A stretch of DNA of 19,746 bases from Crocinitomicaceae bacterium. GTDB lineage: Bacteria > Bacteroidota > Bacteroidia > Flavobacteriales_D > Crocinitomicaceae. This document shows positions 6,663 to 14,965 of the stretch, piece after piece. A model generated the notes under the pieces. The model saw nothing but the letters and a program-made list of their open reading frames with translations. It was not told the origin of the DNA and made no database searches. The stretch lies in assembly GCA_015662935.1 (NCBI GenBank), contig DQTF01000172.1:1-19746 (forward strand). The letters are read 5' to 3'. Made by a program: the position numbers and the translations under genes. The first letter of the stretch is position 1. Every line of letters begins with the position of its first letter.

Positions 6663-7086
6663 ATTCATCGATAGAGCAATGCAAGATGCAAAGGAAACCG
6701 AAGCAAAAAAAGCGAAGGCGAAAAAAGCATCCAAAAAGGTTTCTTCAATAAAGAAGAGCAAAGGACCGAGCACTTTCGTGCAGATTCTCAATGGCGATTT
6801 TCTAACAAAAGAGTTTATGCTGAAGAATTTAAACTTCATTTTCTTCATCATGCTCCTTCTGCTCTTAATAGTTGGGAAAGGATACTACGGTAAGAAACTT
6901 TCTGCTGATGTGCAGAGAACACAAAAAGAACTAGATGAAGCAACATCCGACTACTTTGAAGCCAAAGCATCTCTAGAAGAAAAAACAAGAAGAACAGAGT
7001 TGGTTGAAAAATTAGAAAATACAGGCTTGAAAGAAACAGTAAATCCAACAAAGGTGATTAGAGTGAAAAAGGAAGAGGCTGAATAG
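6652..7086 (+). CDS. ftsL: FtsL-like divisome protein
   Basis: A short bitopic inner-membrane protein (144 residues) in the position held by ftsL in dcw clusters. Residues 1-58 form a cytoplasmic tail. Its part around 17-38 is very rich in Lys and Ala (KKAKAKKASKKV and following). One membrane helix covers about 59-79 (LNFIFFIMLLLLLIVGKGYY). A periplasmic coiled-coil follows, about 84-122 (QRTQKELDEATSDYFEAKAS). FtsL proteins link the FtsQ/FtsB subcomplex to FtsW/FtsI and are poorly conserved in sequence, so the call rests on topology and location more than on motifs. The long basic cytoplasmic tail is unlike the short tail of E. coli FtsL. It overlaps rsmH by 11 bases and precedes ftsI by 29. 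Confidence 0.85.
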   Translation: MENEFIDRAMQDAKETEAKKAKAKKASKKVSSIKKSKGPSTFVQILNGDFLTKEFMLKNLNFIFFIMLLLLLIVGKGYYGKKLSADVQRTQKELDEATSDYFEAKASLEEKTRRTELVEKLENTGLKETVNPTKVIRVKKEEAE

Positions 7087-7115
7087 TTAAGGAATTAAGG
7101 AAGATAGAGATTAAA

Positions 7116-9227
7116 ATGACAACAGAAAAAAAAGACATATACCTAAGAGCATACCTGATTTATTTCGGGTTTGTCATCTTGATGTTGGTTGTTTTTATTA
7201 AAACAATTAGCATTCAATTTGGCAATGGCACAACCGTATATTCATCTTCTAATGAGTCCGGTGAAAAAATGCCGACAAGAATCACCAAACGAACTCCTCG
7301 TCGTGGTCAAATTTTAGACGCCAACTACACACCTCTTGTTACCTCTGTTTCTTTTTACGATATCCACATGGACCCAACTGTTATCAAGGAGAAACTATTC
7401 AACGAAGATATTTCTAATCTTTGCTCCGAACTGGCTGAACTCTTTCCAAACAAAACAGCGAGAGAATACGAAGTTTACATTAAGAAAGGTCGAGCTGAAA
7501 AAAAAAGATACCTCCTATTAAAAAAGAAGGCATCAAACATTGAACGCAAGAAATTGCACCAAATGCCAATTTTCAAAGAGGGTAGATTTAAAGGCGGACT
7601 CATTGATAATGAAGAAACAATTATTAGAAAAAGACCTCACGGAGAATTAATGAAAAGAACCTTAGGCTATGTTCGCCAAAGAGACGGAAAGGTTTCTAAG
7701 GTTGGAATAGAGGGTGCATACAACGAATACCTAAAAGGTGAAGAAGGAGAACAAATCGAGCAGAAAATTTCTACTGGCTGGAAGAAAATTGGACCTATCA
7801 CAAAAGAAGCGGTGGAAGGTGCTAGCATTATCACTACCATCGATAAAGGAATTCAAGAAGTTGCTCATTCAGAATTACTTAGACAACTTAAAAATCAATC
7901 GGCAAAAAATGGATGCGTCATCGTAATGGATGTAAAAACGGGCTATATTAAAGCAATCGTTAACCTTAAACGCGACAGCAAAGGGAATTACCATGAAGCA
8001 TACAACCAGGCAATCGGAACAAAAGAAGTTCCTGGTTCAACCTTTAAATTAGCGTCATTAATGGCCTTATTAGAAGATGGAAAAGTTAAACTTTCTGACA
8101 TCGTTAACGCAAAAGGTGTTTACAAATTCTACGATGCTAAGCTAGAAGATTCTCACCATGGAGGTTACGGAATGATAACTGTGCAGCAAGCATTTGAAAA
8201 GTCATCTAATGTATTCTCACAGATTGTGAATGATGCTTACAAAAGAGAACCTCAAACGTATATCAATAGACTCAAGAGCTTTGGACTTGCTGACAGTTTA
8301 GGTATCTCTTTAAAAGGAGAACCGCGTCCAACACTCTATGAACCAGGGATGAACAATTGGTCTGGTATCTCTCTGCCTTGGATGGCAATTGGCTACGAAG
8401 TACAACAAACACCTCTGCAAACTTTAACATTTTACAATGCAGTTGCTAATAACGGAACATTAGTTCGTCCACAATTTGTAAAAGAAATCATTCGAGAAAA
8501 TGAGGTGATAGAAACTTTCCCTCCTTTTATTATCAAAGACAAAATTTGTTCTGAAAAAACAATTTCAGACCTCAAAATCTGTCTAGAAGGTGTAGTAAAA
8601 AGAGGAACGGGTTCTGCTTTAAAATCTGCATTTTTCGACATCGCAGGAAAAACAGGAACAGCTCTTGTTTTAAATGATAACAGAAGATACGGAGCACCTG
8701 GAGAAAAGAAATACCAAGCTTCATTCTGCGGATATTTTCCAGCGCAAGATCCTATTTATTCTTGTATCGTTGTTGTTTCTGCTCCCAATCGAGATATCTA
8801 CGGAGCAACAGTTTCAGGAACGGTATTTACAGCCATTGCCAACAAAGTATATGCATCCAGTTTGCAATACCACAAAGCTGTGAACGCTAGTAAGGAAGTG
8901 AAGAAAAAATTACCTGTTTCCAAAGATGGTAACCGTTACGACCTTCTTTCTATTTACAGAATGCTGAACATCCCTTTCTCTTCAACCACCGATGCAGAAT
9001 GGATCAAAACGGACAGCAGAGGGACAAAGGTAAAAACAAGTAAAATCAGCATTCAAAAAGAAACGGTTCCCGATGTGAGAGGTATGGTTGCAAAAGACGC
9101 TATTTACTTATTAGAGAATGCAGGGTTAGCTGTTAAGATAAAAGGTTTTGGTCATGTGACAAAGCAGTCCATCGCACCCAAAACAGCCATCGAATACGGA
9201 AAACGAATAGAAATCATTTTAGAATAG
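7116..9227 (+). CDS. ftsI: Septal peptidoglycan transpeptidase FtsI (class B PBP, PASTA-containing)
   Basis: A monofunctional class B penicillin-binding protein that cross-links septal peptidoglycan with FtsW. At 703 residues it has an N-terminal membrane anchor (about 11-33) and a dimerisation/pedestal region beginning PRRGQILDAN at 61-70. The transpeptidase domain has all three catalytic motifs: S308-T-F-K311 (nucleophile S308), S363-S-N365 and K512-T-G514. A single C-terminal PASTA domain spans about 649-703 (VPDVRGMVAKDAIYLLENAG). PASTA is absent from E. coli FtsI but common in Bacteroidota and Gram-positive homologues. It is separated from murE by one base. Confidence 0.95.
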   Translation: MTTEKKDIYLRAYLIYFGFVILMLVVFIKTISIQFGNGTTVYSSSNESGEKMPTRITKRTPRRGQILDANYTPLVTSVSFYDIHMDPTVIKEKLFNEDISNLCSELAELFPNKTAREYEVYIKKGRAEKKRYLLLKKKASNIERKKLHQMPIFKEGRFKGGLIDNEETIIRKRPHGELMKRTLGYVRQRDGKVSKVGIEGAYNEYLKGEEGEQIEQKISTGWKKIGPITKEAVEGASIITTIDKGIQEVAHSELLRQLKNQSAKNGCVIVMDVKTGYIKAIVNLKRDSKGNYHEAYNQAIGTKEVPGSTFKLASLMALLEDGKVKLSDIVNAKGVYKFYDAKLEDSHHGGYGMITVQQAFEKSSNVFSQIVNDAYKREPQTYINRLKSFGLADSLGISLKGEPRPTLYEPGMNNWSGISLPWMAIGYEVQQTPLQTLTFYNAVANNGTLVRPQFVKEIIRENEVIETFPPFIIKDKICSEKTISDLKICLEGVVKRGTGSALKSAFFDIAGKTGTALVLNDNRRYGAPGEKKYQASFCGYFPAQDPIYSCIVVVSAPNRDIYGATVSGTVFTAIANKVYASSLQYHKAVNASKEVKKKLPVSKDGNRYDLLSIYRMLNIPFSSTTDAEWIKTDSRGTKVKTSKISIQKETVPDVRGMVAKDAIYLLENAGLAVKIKGFGHVTKQSIAPKTAIEYGKRIEIILE

Positions 9228-9228
9228 A

Positions 9229-10689
9229 ATGCAAAAATTAAAGGATATATTATACGGAGTGAGCATCCTTACGGTGAAAGGTTCTACGCATCAATTGGTC
9301 AACCATTTGACATTTGACTCAAGAACGGCAAAAGAGAATTCTGTTTTCTTTGCAATTATTGGTTCGGTAAACGATGGACACGATTACATCCAGCAAGTGA
9401 TTGCAGCGGGTTGTAAAGTCCTGATTGTTTCCAAAGAAATTGAAGCACCAAAAGATTGTCAAGTAATTCAAGTTGAAAACACCAACAACGCATTGGCAAT
9501 TGTTGCGAGCAACTTCTACGGAGAACCTTCCAAAGGTTTAAAATTAATTGGAATCACCGGAACGAACGGTAAAACGACTATCGCTACCCTATTGTATCAA
9601 TTGTTCAGTAAAATGGGCTTCCAAACAGGGTTGATTTCTACGGTAGTCAATAAAATTTGTGATAAAGATATTCCTTCTACACACACAACACCAGACCCAA
9701 TCAGGCTGAACGCATTATTCAGAGACATGGTGGAAGAAGGTTGTTCTCATTGCTTTATGGAGGTCAGTTCTCACGCAATTCACCAAGACAGAATAGCAGG
9801 TTTGCATTTTAACGGGGGTGTTTTCACCAACATTACTCACGATCATTTAGATTATCACAAGACCTTTAAAGAATACATCAATGTCAAGAAAGCATTCTTC
9901 GATATTCTTCCAAAAAATGCATTTGTCCTTACGAATTCTGACGATAAAAACGGAATGGTGATGGTCCAAAATACTGCTGCGAAAATCAAAACTTATTCTC
10001 TCAAATCGATGAGTGATTACAAGGTAAAAGTCTTAGAGAATGAATTTTCCGGCTTGGTTTTAAGCCTTAATAATCAAGAATTATGGACGAAACTCATTGG
10101 CGATTTTAACGCATATAATTTACTCGCTGTTTTTGGAGTTACGCAAGAATTAGAAATCGATGCTATGGATGCTCTTACCGTTATAAGTCAACTGGAGTCA
10201 GTCGATGGGCGATTCGAATACATTCGCAGTGATTCTGGAATTACCGCAATTATCGACTATGCGCACACGCCTGATGCACTCGATAATGTCTTGCATACCA
10301 TCGAGAATATTCGCACCAAAAACGAGACTGTTTTTACGATTGTTGGTTGTGGTGGAGATAGAGATAAAACGAAACGTCCTGAGATGGCATCCATTGCTTG
10401 TAAACTTTCTGACAAGGTAATCCTCACCTCTGACAACCCTCGTTCGGAAAATCCAAATGAAATTATCGAAGAAATGATGACAGGTGTAGATGGTGTGCAT
10501 TTTAAAAAGACACTTTCTATTGTTGACAGAGAACAAGCAATAAAAACGGCAGTAGCAATGGCAGAAAAAGACGATATCATTCTCATTGCTGGAAAAGGTC
10601 ACGAAAAATACCAAGAAATTAAAGGTGTTCGTCACGATTTTGACGACATGGCAACAGTAAAAGAACTATTCATTAAACTCAATAAATAA
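9229..10689 (+). CDS. murE: UDP-N-acetylmuramoyl-L-alanyl-D-glutamate--2,6-diaminopimelate ligase
   Basis: A cytoplasmic ATP-dependent Mur ligase that adds the third stem-peptide residue to UDP-MurNAc-Ala-Glu. At 486 residues it has family length. The N-terminal substrate domain has LTFDSRTAKENSVFFAI (27-43). The central ATPase domain has the P-loop GTNGKT at 111-116, STHTTPDPIRL (150-160), EVSSHAIHQDR (178-188) and ITHDHLDYH (202-210); by alignment with known enzymes K220 is the likely carbamylated lysine. The C-terminal domain has DNPR at 402-405, the signature of enzymes that select meso-diaminopimelate over lysine, then GKGHEKYQ (455-462). This predicts DAP-type peptidoglycan. The stop codon overlaps the mraY start (TAATG). 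Confidence 0.96.
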   Translation: MQKLKDILYGVSILTVKGSTHQLVNHLTFDSRTAKENSVFFAIIGSVNDGHDYIQQVIAAGCKVLIVSKEIEAPKDCQVIQVENTNNALAIVASNFYGEPSKGLKLIGITGTNGKTTIATLLYQLFSKMGFQTGLISTVVNKICDKDIPSTHTTPDPIRLNALFRDMVEEGCSHCFMEVSSHAIHQDRIAGLHFNGGVFTNITHDHLDYHKTFKEYINVKKAFFDILPKNAFVLTNSDDKNGMVMVQNTAAKIKTYSLKSMSDYKVKVLENEFSGLVLSLNNQELWTKLIGDFNAYNLLAVFGVTQELEIDAMDALTVISQLESVDGRFEYIRSDSGITAIIDYAHTPDALDNVLHTIENIRTKNETVFTIVGCGGDRDKTKRPEMASIACKLSDKVILTSDNPRSENPNEIIEEMMTGVDGVHFKKTLSIVDREQAIKTAVAMAEKDDIILIAGKGHEKYQEIKGVRHDFDDMATVKELFIKLNK

Positions 10690-11936
10690 TGCTCACATAC
10701 TTATTCAATTACCTCAACGAAATGAACTTCCCAGGAGCGGGATTGTTCGAATACATCTCTTTCAGAGCGGCAATGGCAATGATTACCTCATTGATTATCT
10801 CCATTGTTTTTGGAAAGAAAATTATTCGTATTCTGCAGAAGCAACAGATTGGAGAAACCGTTCGTGACCTTGGTTTAGAAGGACAGTTAGCAAAGACTGG
10901 AACACCAACTATGGGAGGATTAATCATCCTCGCAGCGATTATGATTCCGACTTTGTTGTTTGCAAAACTAGATAACATCTACATCATCACCATGCTTGTT
11001 GCAACCGTTTGGTTGGGTGCAATTGGTTTTATCGATGATTACATCAAGGTGTTTAAGAAAAATAAAAAAGGACTCGCTGGAAAGTTTAAAGTGATCGGTC
11101 AAATCGGCGTAGGAATCATCGTTGGTAGCATGTTGTATTTCCACAGTGACGTTCAAGTTCATAAAAAAGTAGATGCATCTTATGTTCTCTCCGCAGACGA
11201 AGAAGTCGTTACGCATTTACACACTGGTTTAGCAACCGATGACAATTCTAAGTGGATTAAAACCGACGATATGACAACCACCATTCCTTTTATTAAAGGG
11301 AATGAGTTTAATTACAACTGGATACTCGGAGAAGCAGGTAAAAATTGGGGATGGCTGCTTTTCATTCCGATAGTAATTTTCATAGTGATTGCTGTTTCAA
11401 ACGGAGCCAACATGACCGATGGTTTAGATGGACTTGCAACCGGAACTTCTGCAATTGTCGGTATTGCTTTGGCGGTTCTTGCTTATGTCAGTTCCAACGT
11501 GAAGTTTGCCGATTATTTAGATGTCATGTACATACCAATGGCGGAAGAACTCGTGATTTTTATTGCTGCATTTGTCGGTGCTTGCATCGGGTTTTTATGG
11601 TTCAACTCCTTCCCTGCTCAAGTTTTCATGGGAGACACAGGTAGTCTCGCATTGGGCGGTATCATTGCCGTATTTGCGATTGCAATCAGAAAAGAGTTGC
11701 TCATTCCTGTGCTTTGCGGTGTGTTTTTAATGGAGAATTTATCCGTCATCATGCAAGTCGGATGGTTCAAAATAACCAAGCGGCGGTATGGCGAGGGTCG
11801 AAGAATATTTCTCATGGCACCACTACATCATCACTATCAAAAGAAAGGAATGCACGAAGCAAAAATCGTTGCGCGTTTCTGGATTGTTGCGGTGCTTCTT
11901 GCAGTCATCACAATTGTAACATTGAAAGTTAGATAA
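10689..11936 (+). CDS. mraY: Phospho-N-acetylmuramoyl-pentapeptide-transferase MraY
   Basis: An integral membrane enzyme that transfers phospho-MurNAc-pentapeptide to undecaprenyl phosphate, making lipid I. Conserved motifs are KTGTPTMGG (69-77), the catalytic DD pair in FIDDYIKV (D116, D117), NMTDGLDGLATG (241-252), FNSFPAQVFMGDTGS (305-319, D316) and the HHH motif in PLHHHYQKKG (H380-H382). At 415 residues it is about 55 longer than the E. coli enzyme. The extra length is a hydrophilic insertion at about 152-216 between two membrane helices, as I recall from other Bacteroidota MraY proteins. The start overlaps the murE stop by one base. Confidence 0.97.
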   Translation: MLTYLFNYLNEMNFPGAGLFEYISFRAAMAMITSLIISIVFGKKIIRILQKQQIGETVRDLGLEGQLAKTGTPTMGGLIILAAIMIPTLLFAKLDNIYIITMLVATVWLGAIGFIDDYIKVFKKNKKGLAGKFKVIGQIGVGIIVGSMLYFHSDVQVHKKVDASYVLSADEEVVTHLHTGLATDDNSKWIKTDDMTTTIPFIKGNEFNYNWILGEAGKNWGWLLFIPIVIFIVIAVSNGANMTDGLDGLATGTSAIVGIALAVLAYVSSNVKFADYLDVMYIPMAEELVIFIAAFVGACIGFLWFNSFPAQVFMGDTGSLALGGIIAVFAIAIRKELLIPVLCGVFLMENLSVIMQVGWFKITKRRYGEGRRIFLMAPLHHHYQKKGMHEAKIVARFWIVAVLLAVITIVTLKVR

Positions 11937-13289
11937 TTGATTAAAAAAGGTCAAAATATCGCCATTTTAGGTGCCGGAGAAAGCGGTATCGGAACAGCAA
12001 TTCTTGCACAAAAAGAAGGATGGAACGTCTTTGTTTCTGACTTCGGGAAAATCGGTGCGGAGTATAAAACTGCGCTCGATAAATTGGTCGTTGACTGGGA
12101 AGAAGGAACGCATACCATGGAGCGTATTCTCAAAGCAGATTTAGTAGTGAAGTCACCGGGAATTCCAGACAACGCAAAAAACATTCTCGCCATCAAAGAG
12201 AAGGGAATCAAGGTCATTTCTGAAATTGAATTTGCAGGATACTACAACACCGCAAAAACAATTTGCATCACTGGAAGTAATGGAAAAACAACGACAACAC
12301 TTTTAACACACCACCTACTCAAAAACGCAGGAATCAATGTTGGATTAGCAGGAAACATCGGAGAAAGTTTCGCCAAACAAGTGGCAAGAGAAAATTACGA
12401 TTGGTATGTATTAGAACTCAGTTCTTTCCAATTAGACGGCATGTTCGACTTCAAAGCGGATATCGCGATGTTGCTCAATATCACACCTGATCATTTGGAC
12501 AGATATGAGAATGACATGCAGAAATACACAGAATCGAAATTCCGAATTCTGCAAAACCAAACAGCAGATAATTGGACAATCTACAATTACGACGACCCAA
12601 TTATTCGCAAAGAATTAGAAAAAAGAAATTTGCTTTCGAAAGTAGTTCCATTCTCGATGAATGAAGAACTTGAACAAGGCGGTTTTATCAATAAACAAGA
12701 ACAAATAACAATTAATATAAACAACAAACAACAGTTCACTATGTCAATCCACGATTTAGCACTTAAGGGTAAACACAACGCCCAAAATTCATTAGCATCA
12801 GGTATTGCTTCTCGAATTTTAGAGATTAGAAAAGAATCAGTTAGAGAAAGCTTAACTGACTTCGTTAATGTAGAACACCGATTAGAATTCGTTGCAAAGG
12901 TGCACGGAATCGAGTTCATTAACGACTCAAAAGCAACCAACGTTAACTCAACTTGGTTCGCCTTAGAGAGCATGGACAAACCTTGCGTTTGGATAGTTGG
13001 CGGTGTCGATAAAGGAAACGATTACTCTGAGTTAACCAACCTAGTTACCGACAAAGTAAAGGCAATCATTTGCTTAGGAAAAGACAATGGAAAAATCATT
13101 GAAGCATTCCAAAATGAAGTTGAAACAATCGTTGAAGCAAGCTCTGCATTAGAAGCGGTTGCTTACGGATATCGATTAGCAAAGAAGGATGAAACAGTTT
13201 TACTTTCCCCTGCTTGTGCAAGTTTTGATCTCTTTGAGAATTACGAAGAAAGAGGAAACGAATTTAAGAAAGCCGTAAGATCTCTATAA
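11937..13289 (+). CDS. murD: UDP-N-acetylmuramoylalanine--D-glutamate ligase (TTG start)
   Basis: A cytoplasmic Mur ligase that adds D-glutamate to UDP-MurNAc-L-Ala. It has 450 residues. The N-terminal nucleotide-like domain starts at AILGAGESGIG (9-19). The central domain has P-loop GSNGKT (113-118), LELSSFQLD (159-167) and NITPDHLDRY (181-190), with K201 the likely carbamylated lysine. The C-terminal domain has INDSKATN (328-335), GGVDKGND (355-362) and SPACASFDLFENY (424-436). The start must be non-ATG. The mraY stop TAA (11934-11936) is in the same frame and directly adjacent, the next ATG is at residue 61, and the N-terminal motif requires the TTG at 11937. The 3' end overlaps the next gene as TAATG. 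Confidence 0.94.
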   Translation: MIKKGQNIAILGAGESGIGTAILAQKEGWNVFVSDFGKIGAEYKTALDKLVVDWEEGTHTMERILKADLVVKSPGIPDNAKNILAIKEKGIKVISEIEFAGYYNTAKTICITGSNGKTTTTLLTHHLLKNAGINVGLAGNIGESFAKQVARENYDWYVLELSSFQLDGMFDFKADIAMLLNITPDHLDRYENDMQKYTESKFRILQNQTADNWTIYNYDDPIIRKELEKRNLLSKVVPFSMNEELEQGGFINKQEQITININNKQQFTMSIHDLALKGKHNAQNSLASGIASRILEIRKESVRESLTDFVNVEHRLEFVAKVHGIEFINDSKATNVNSTWFALESMDKPCVWIVGGVDKGNDYSELTNLVTDKVKAIICLGKDNGKIIEAFQNEVETIVEASSALEAVAYGYRLAKKDETVLLSPACASFDLFENYEERGNEFKKAVRSL

Positions 13290-13762
13290 TGAGTCAAAAA
13301 GTTTCAAAACATACCGTAGAGGAGCAATTACTGCAATCGAGAAAAGAAGGTTTGCAAGATGCATTGCAAGTCAACTCGATGCGTGCTCACGGAAAGGTTC
13401 TTGGAATGGATACATTCTCATGGATCAACCCTCAATTGGATGCATTAACATCTGCTTTAGCTTCATTTCCATTCGACATTGTTTGGGCAGGCAGTCATGA
13501 ACAAATTGTGAAGTGTTTAAGCATGCAACCAGAACTGGCAACTTCAATCGAAACAATAATTGTGCACGATAAAGCCATTCTCAACCTTGAAAAAGAAACA
13601 TTGAACAAGGTTAAAAACATCGTTTGTTTAGAAGGAACTAAACATGCCTTAGAGTTAATCAAAGCAATGAAGAAAGAAAAATGTGCGCTTTTATTCTCAA
13701 CTATGGGGACAAATGCAAAGAATGATAAAGAAGAATTTGAACAGTTTATTTCACTTTTCTAA
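13289..13762 (+). CDS. Uncharacterised protein resembling a catalytically dead MurD C-terminal domain
   Basis: A 157-residue soluble protein between murD and ftsW, no signal peptide or membrane helix. It matches no family I recognise by motif, but aligns by eye and in order with residues about 294-450 of the MurD just upstream. LLQSRKE (14-20) matches ILEIRKE (294-300); K36-V-x-G39 matches K321-V-x-G324; A56-L-x-S59 matches A342-L-x-S345; V65-W66 matches V351-W352; V108..I111-V112 matches V395..I398-V399; K128-K129 and L134-L135 match K416-K417 and L422-L423; E149-F150 matches E442-F443. The MurD motifs DSKATN, GGVDKG and SPACASFD are not preserved, so ligase activity is not expected. The TAATG start overlap implies translation coupled to murD. 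A regulatory or scaffolding role is inference. Coding confidence is high; the origin as a murD duplicate is likely but unproven. Confidence 0.88.
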   Translation: MSQKVSKHTVEEQLLQSRKEGLQDALQVNSMRAHGKVLGMDTFSWINPQLDALTSALASFPFDIVWAGSHEQIVKCLSMQPELATSIETIIVHDKAILNLEKETLNKVKNIVCLEGTKHALELIKAMKKEKCALLFSTMGTNAKNDKEEFEQFISLF

Positions 13763-13765
13763 AAG

Positions 13766-14953
13766 ATGCAAGATTTACTAAAACATTTAAAAGGAGACAA
13801 AGTCATTTGGGTAATTACACTCATAATGCTGGCATTTTCTTTGGTCAGCGTTTACAGTTTCGTTGATATTTTAGTAAAAACGGAAGGAGGAACTCCTTTC
13901 AAATACTTGTTCAAACACGCTATTTACATCGGGCTAAGTTTCGGAGCAATGTATTGGGTTCATTTAAAAGATCCTAAATATTTCTCCCAACTTTCTAAAT
14001 TCGCCTTTTATTTAGCAATCGCACTGTTGATCTTTACTTTATTCTTCGGAACGAAAGTAAACGATGCAGGTCGTTGGGTGAGAATCCCTTTTGTTGGATT
14101 GACATTTCAATCTTCTGACTTTGCAAAATTAGCGATGATTATTTACGTTTCTCGTCTACTCGTTAAAAAGAAAAAACTACTCGATAATTGGAAAGAAGGC
14201 TTTTGGCCAGTTGTTATCCCGATACTTGTTATTTGTGGATTGATATTTAAGGATAACTTCTCGACAGCAGTCATTTTATTTGGCATCGGATTGACTATTC
14301 TTTTCTTAGGTAAGGTTCCTATCATGAAAATCCTTAGCCTCATTGGAGGAGGAATTGCATTGCTTTTATTTGTGGTATTAATTCACAAAGCTTTACCAGA
14401 AATGAATCTTCTGCCTCGTTATGAAACTTGGGAGAATCGAATTTTAAACAGAATAGACGACGATAAAAATGTCATTGCGAATGCACAATCAATGAATGCG
14501 AACTTGGCAATTTACAATGGAAGAATTACAAGCGACAATTTTGGAGTCGTTGGTCAAGGAATTGGACAAGGACAGTTAAAAGGATATTTACCTGAAGCTT
14601 ACGCCGATTTTTATTACGCCAGTTTTGTAGAAGAAATGGGACCATTTTGGTCCTTCATTTTAATTCTACTTTACCTCATTTTACTATTCAGAATCATGCG
14701 AATTGGACTTGCTGCAGATAATTTATTTGACACCTACGTGACCATTGGAATTGGAATATTATTATTAAGTCAAGCGAGTGTGAACATGCTCGTCTGTACA
14801 GGAATATTTCCAGTAACAGGACAGAATATGCCATTGTTAGCAATGGGAGGATCGGCAATGATTACAACCTGTTTTGCGCTAGGAATCGTACAAGCGATTG
14901 CGTATAAACAGGAGAAGAAAAAAGGACGAAGTGAAATAGTGGATAATGAATAA
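13766..14953 (+). CDS. ftsW: SEDS peptidoglycan glycosyltransferase FtsW
   Basis: A multi-pass inner-membrane lipid II polymerase that works with FtsI at the septum. It has 395 residues and about ten hydrophobic segments, with the family motif GRWVRIPFVGLTFQSSDFAK at 102-121. The loop GVVGQGIGQG, then LPEAYADFYYA, spans about 260-285, where D281 aligns with the essential aspartate of SEDS enzymes; FVEEMG follows. Near the C-terminus, PVTGQNMPLLAMGGSAM (349-365) has alanine where many homologues have serine in the LPxxSxGGS motif. FtsW rather than RodA is inferred from the cluster. The gene begins three bases after the preceding stop and ends in a three-copy heptamer repeat shared with the murG start. 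Confidence 0.94.
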   Translation: MQDLLKHLKGDKVIWVITLIMLAFSLVSVYSFVDILVKTEGGTPFKYLFKHAIYIGLSFGAMYWVHLKDPKYFSQLSKFAFYLAIALLIFTLFFGTKVNDAGRWVRIPFVGLTFQSSDFAKLAMIIYVSRLLVKKKKLLDNWKEGFWPVVIPILVICGLIFKDNFSTAVILFGIGLTILFLGKVPIMKILSLIGGGIALLLFVVLIHKALPEMNLLPRYETWENRILNRIDDDKNVIANAQSMNANLAIYNGRITSDNFGVVGQGIGQGQLKGYLPEAYADFYYASFVEEMGPFWSFILILLYLILLFRIMRIGLAADNLFDTYVTIGIGILLLSQASVNMLVCTGIFPVTGQNMPLLAMGGSAMITTCFALGIVQAIAYKQEKKKGRSEIVDNE

Positions 14954-14965
14954 TGAATAATGAAT
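14945..14965 (+). repeat. Tandem heptamer (AATGAAT x3) across the ftsW-murG junction
   Basis: Three exact copies of AATGAAT (14945-14951, 14952-14958, 14959-14965) cover the last codons and stop of ftsW, the six-base gap, and the murG ATG at 14960. Other junctions in the operon use a TAATG overlap. Removing one copy here would restore such an overlap, so this looks like slippage expansion. Confidence 0.85.

Noticed and set aside
6848..7051. A hydrophobic antisense frame in the ftsL-like gene
   Set aside because: The Leu/Phe-rich translation is the complement of a Lys/Glu-rich coding region; it is a composition artefact.
7087..7115. A possible internal promoter before ftsI
   Set aside because: The 29-base gap has no TAnnTTTG or TTG at a suitable spacing; ftsI is most simply read as part of the operon.
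10198..10635. A 145-residue antisense open frame inside murE
   Set aside because: It lies wholly opposite conserved MurE motifs, has a cysteine/phenylalanine-rich composition typical of a shadow frame and no promoter of its own.
11345..11644. A plus-strand 99-residue frame inside mraY
   Set aside because: It is an out-of-frame reading of conserved MraY codons, with high Cys/His/Phe and no supporting signal.
13289..13762. The unknown gene as a murD pseudogene remnant or a frameshifted piece of murD
   Set aside because: Upstream murD is complete with all motifs, and this frame has its own ATG, no internal stops and a normal composition, so it looks like a maintained separate gene.
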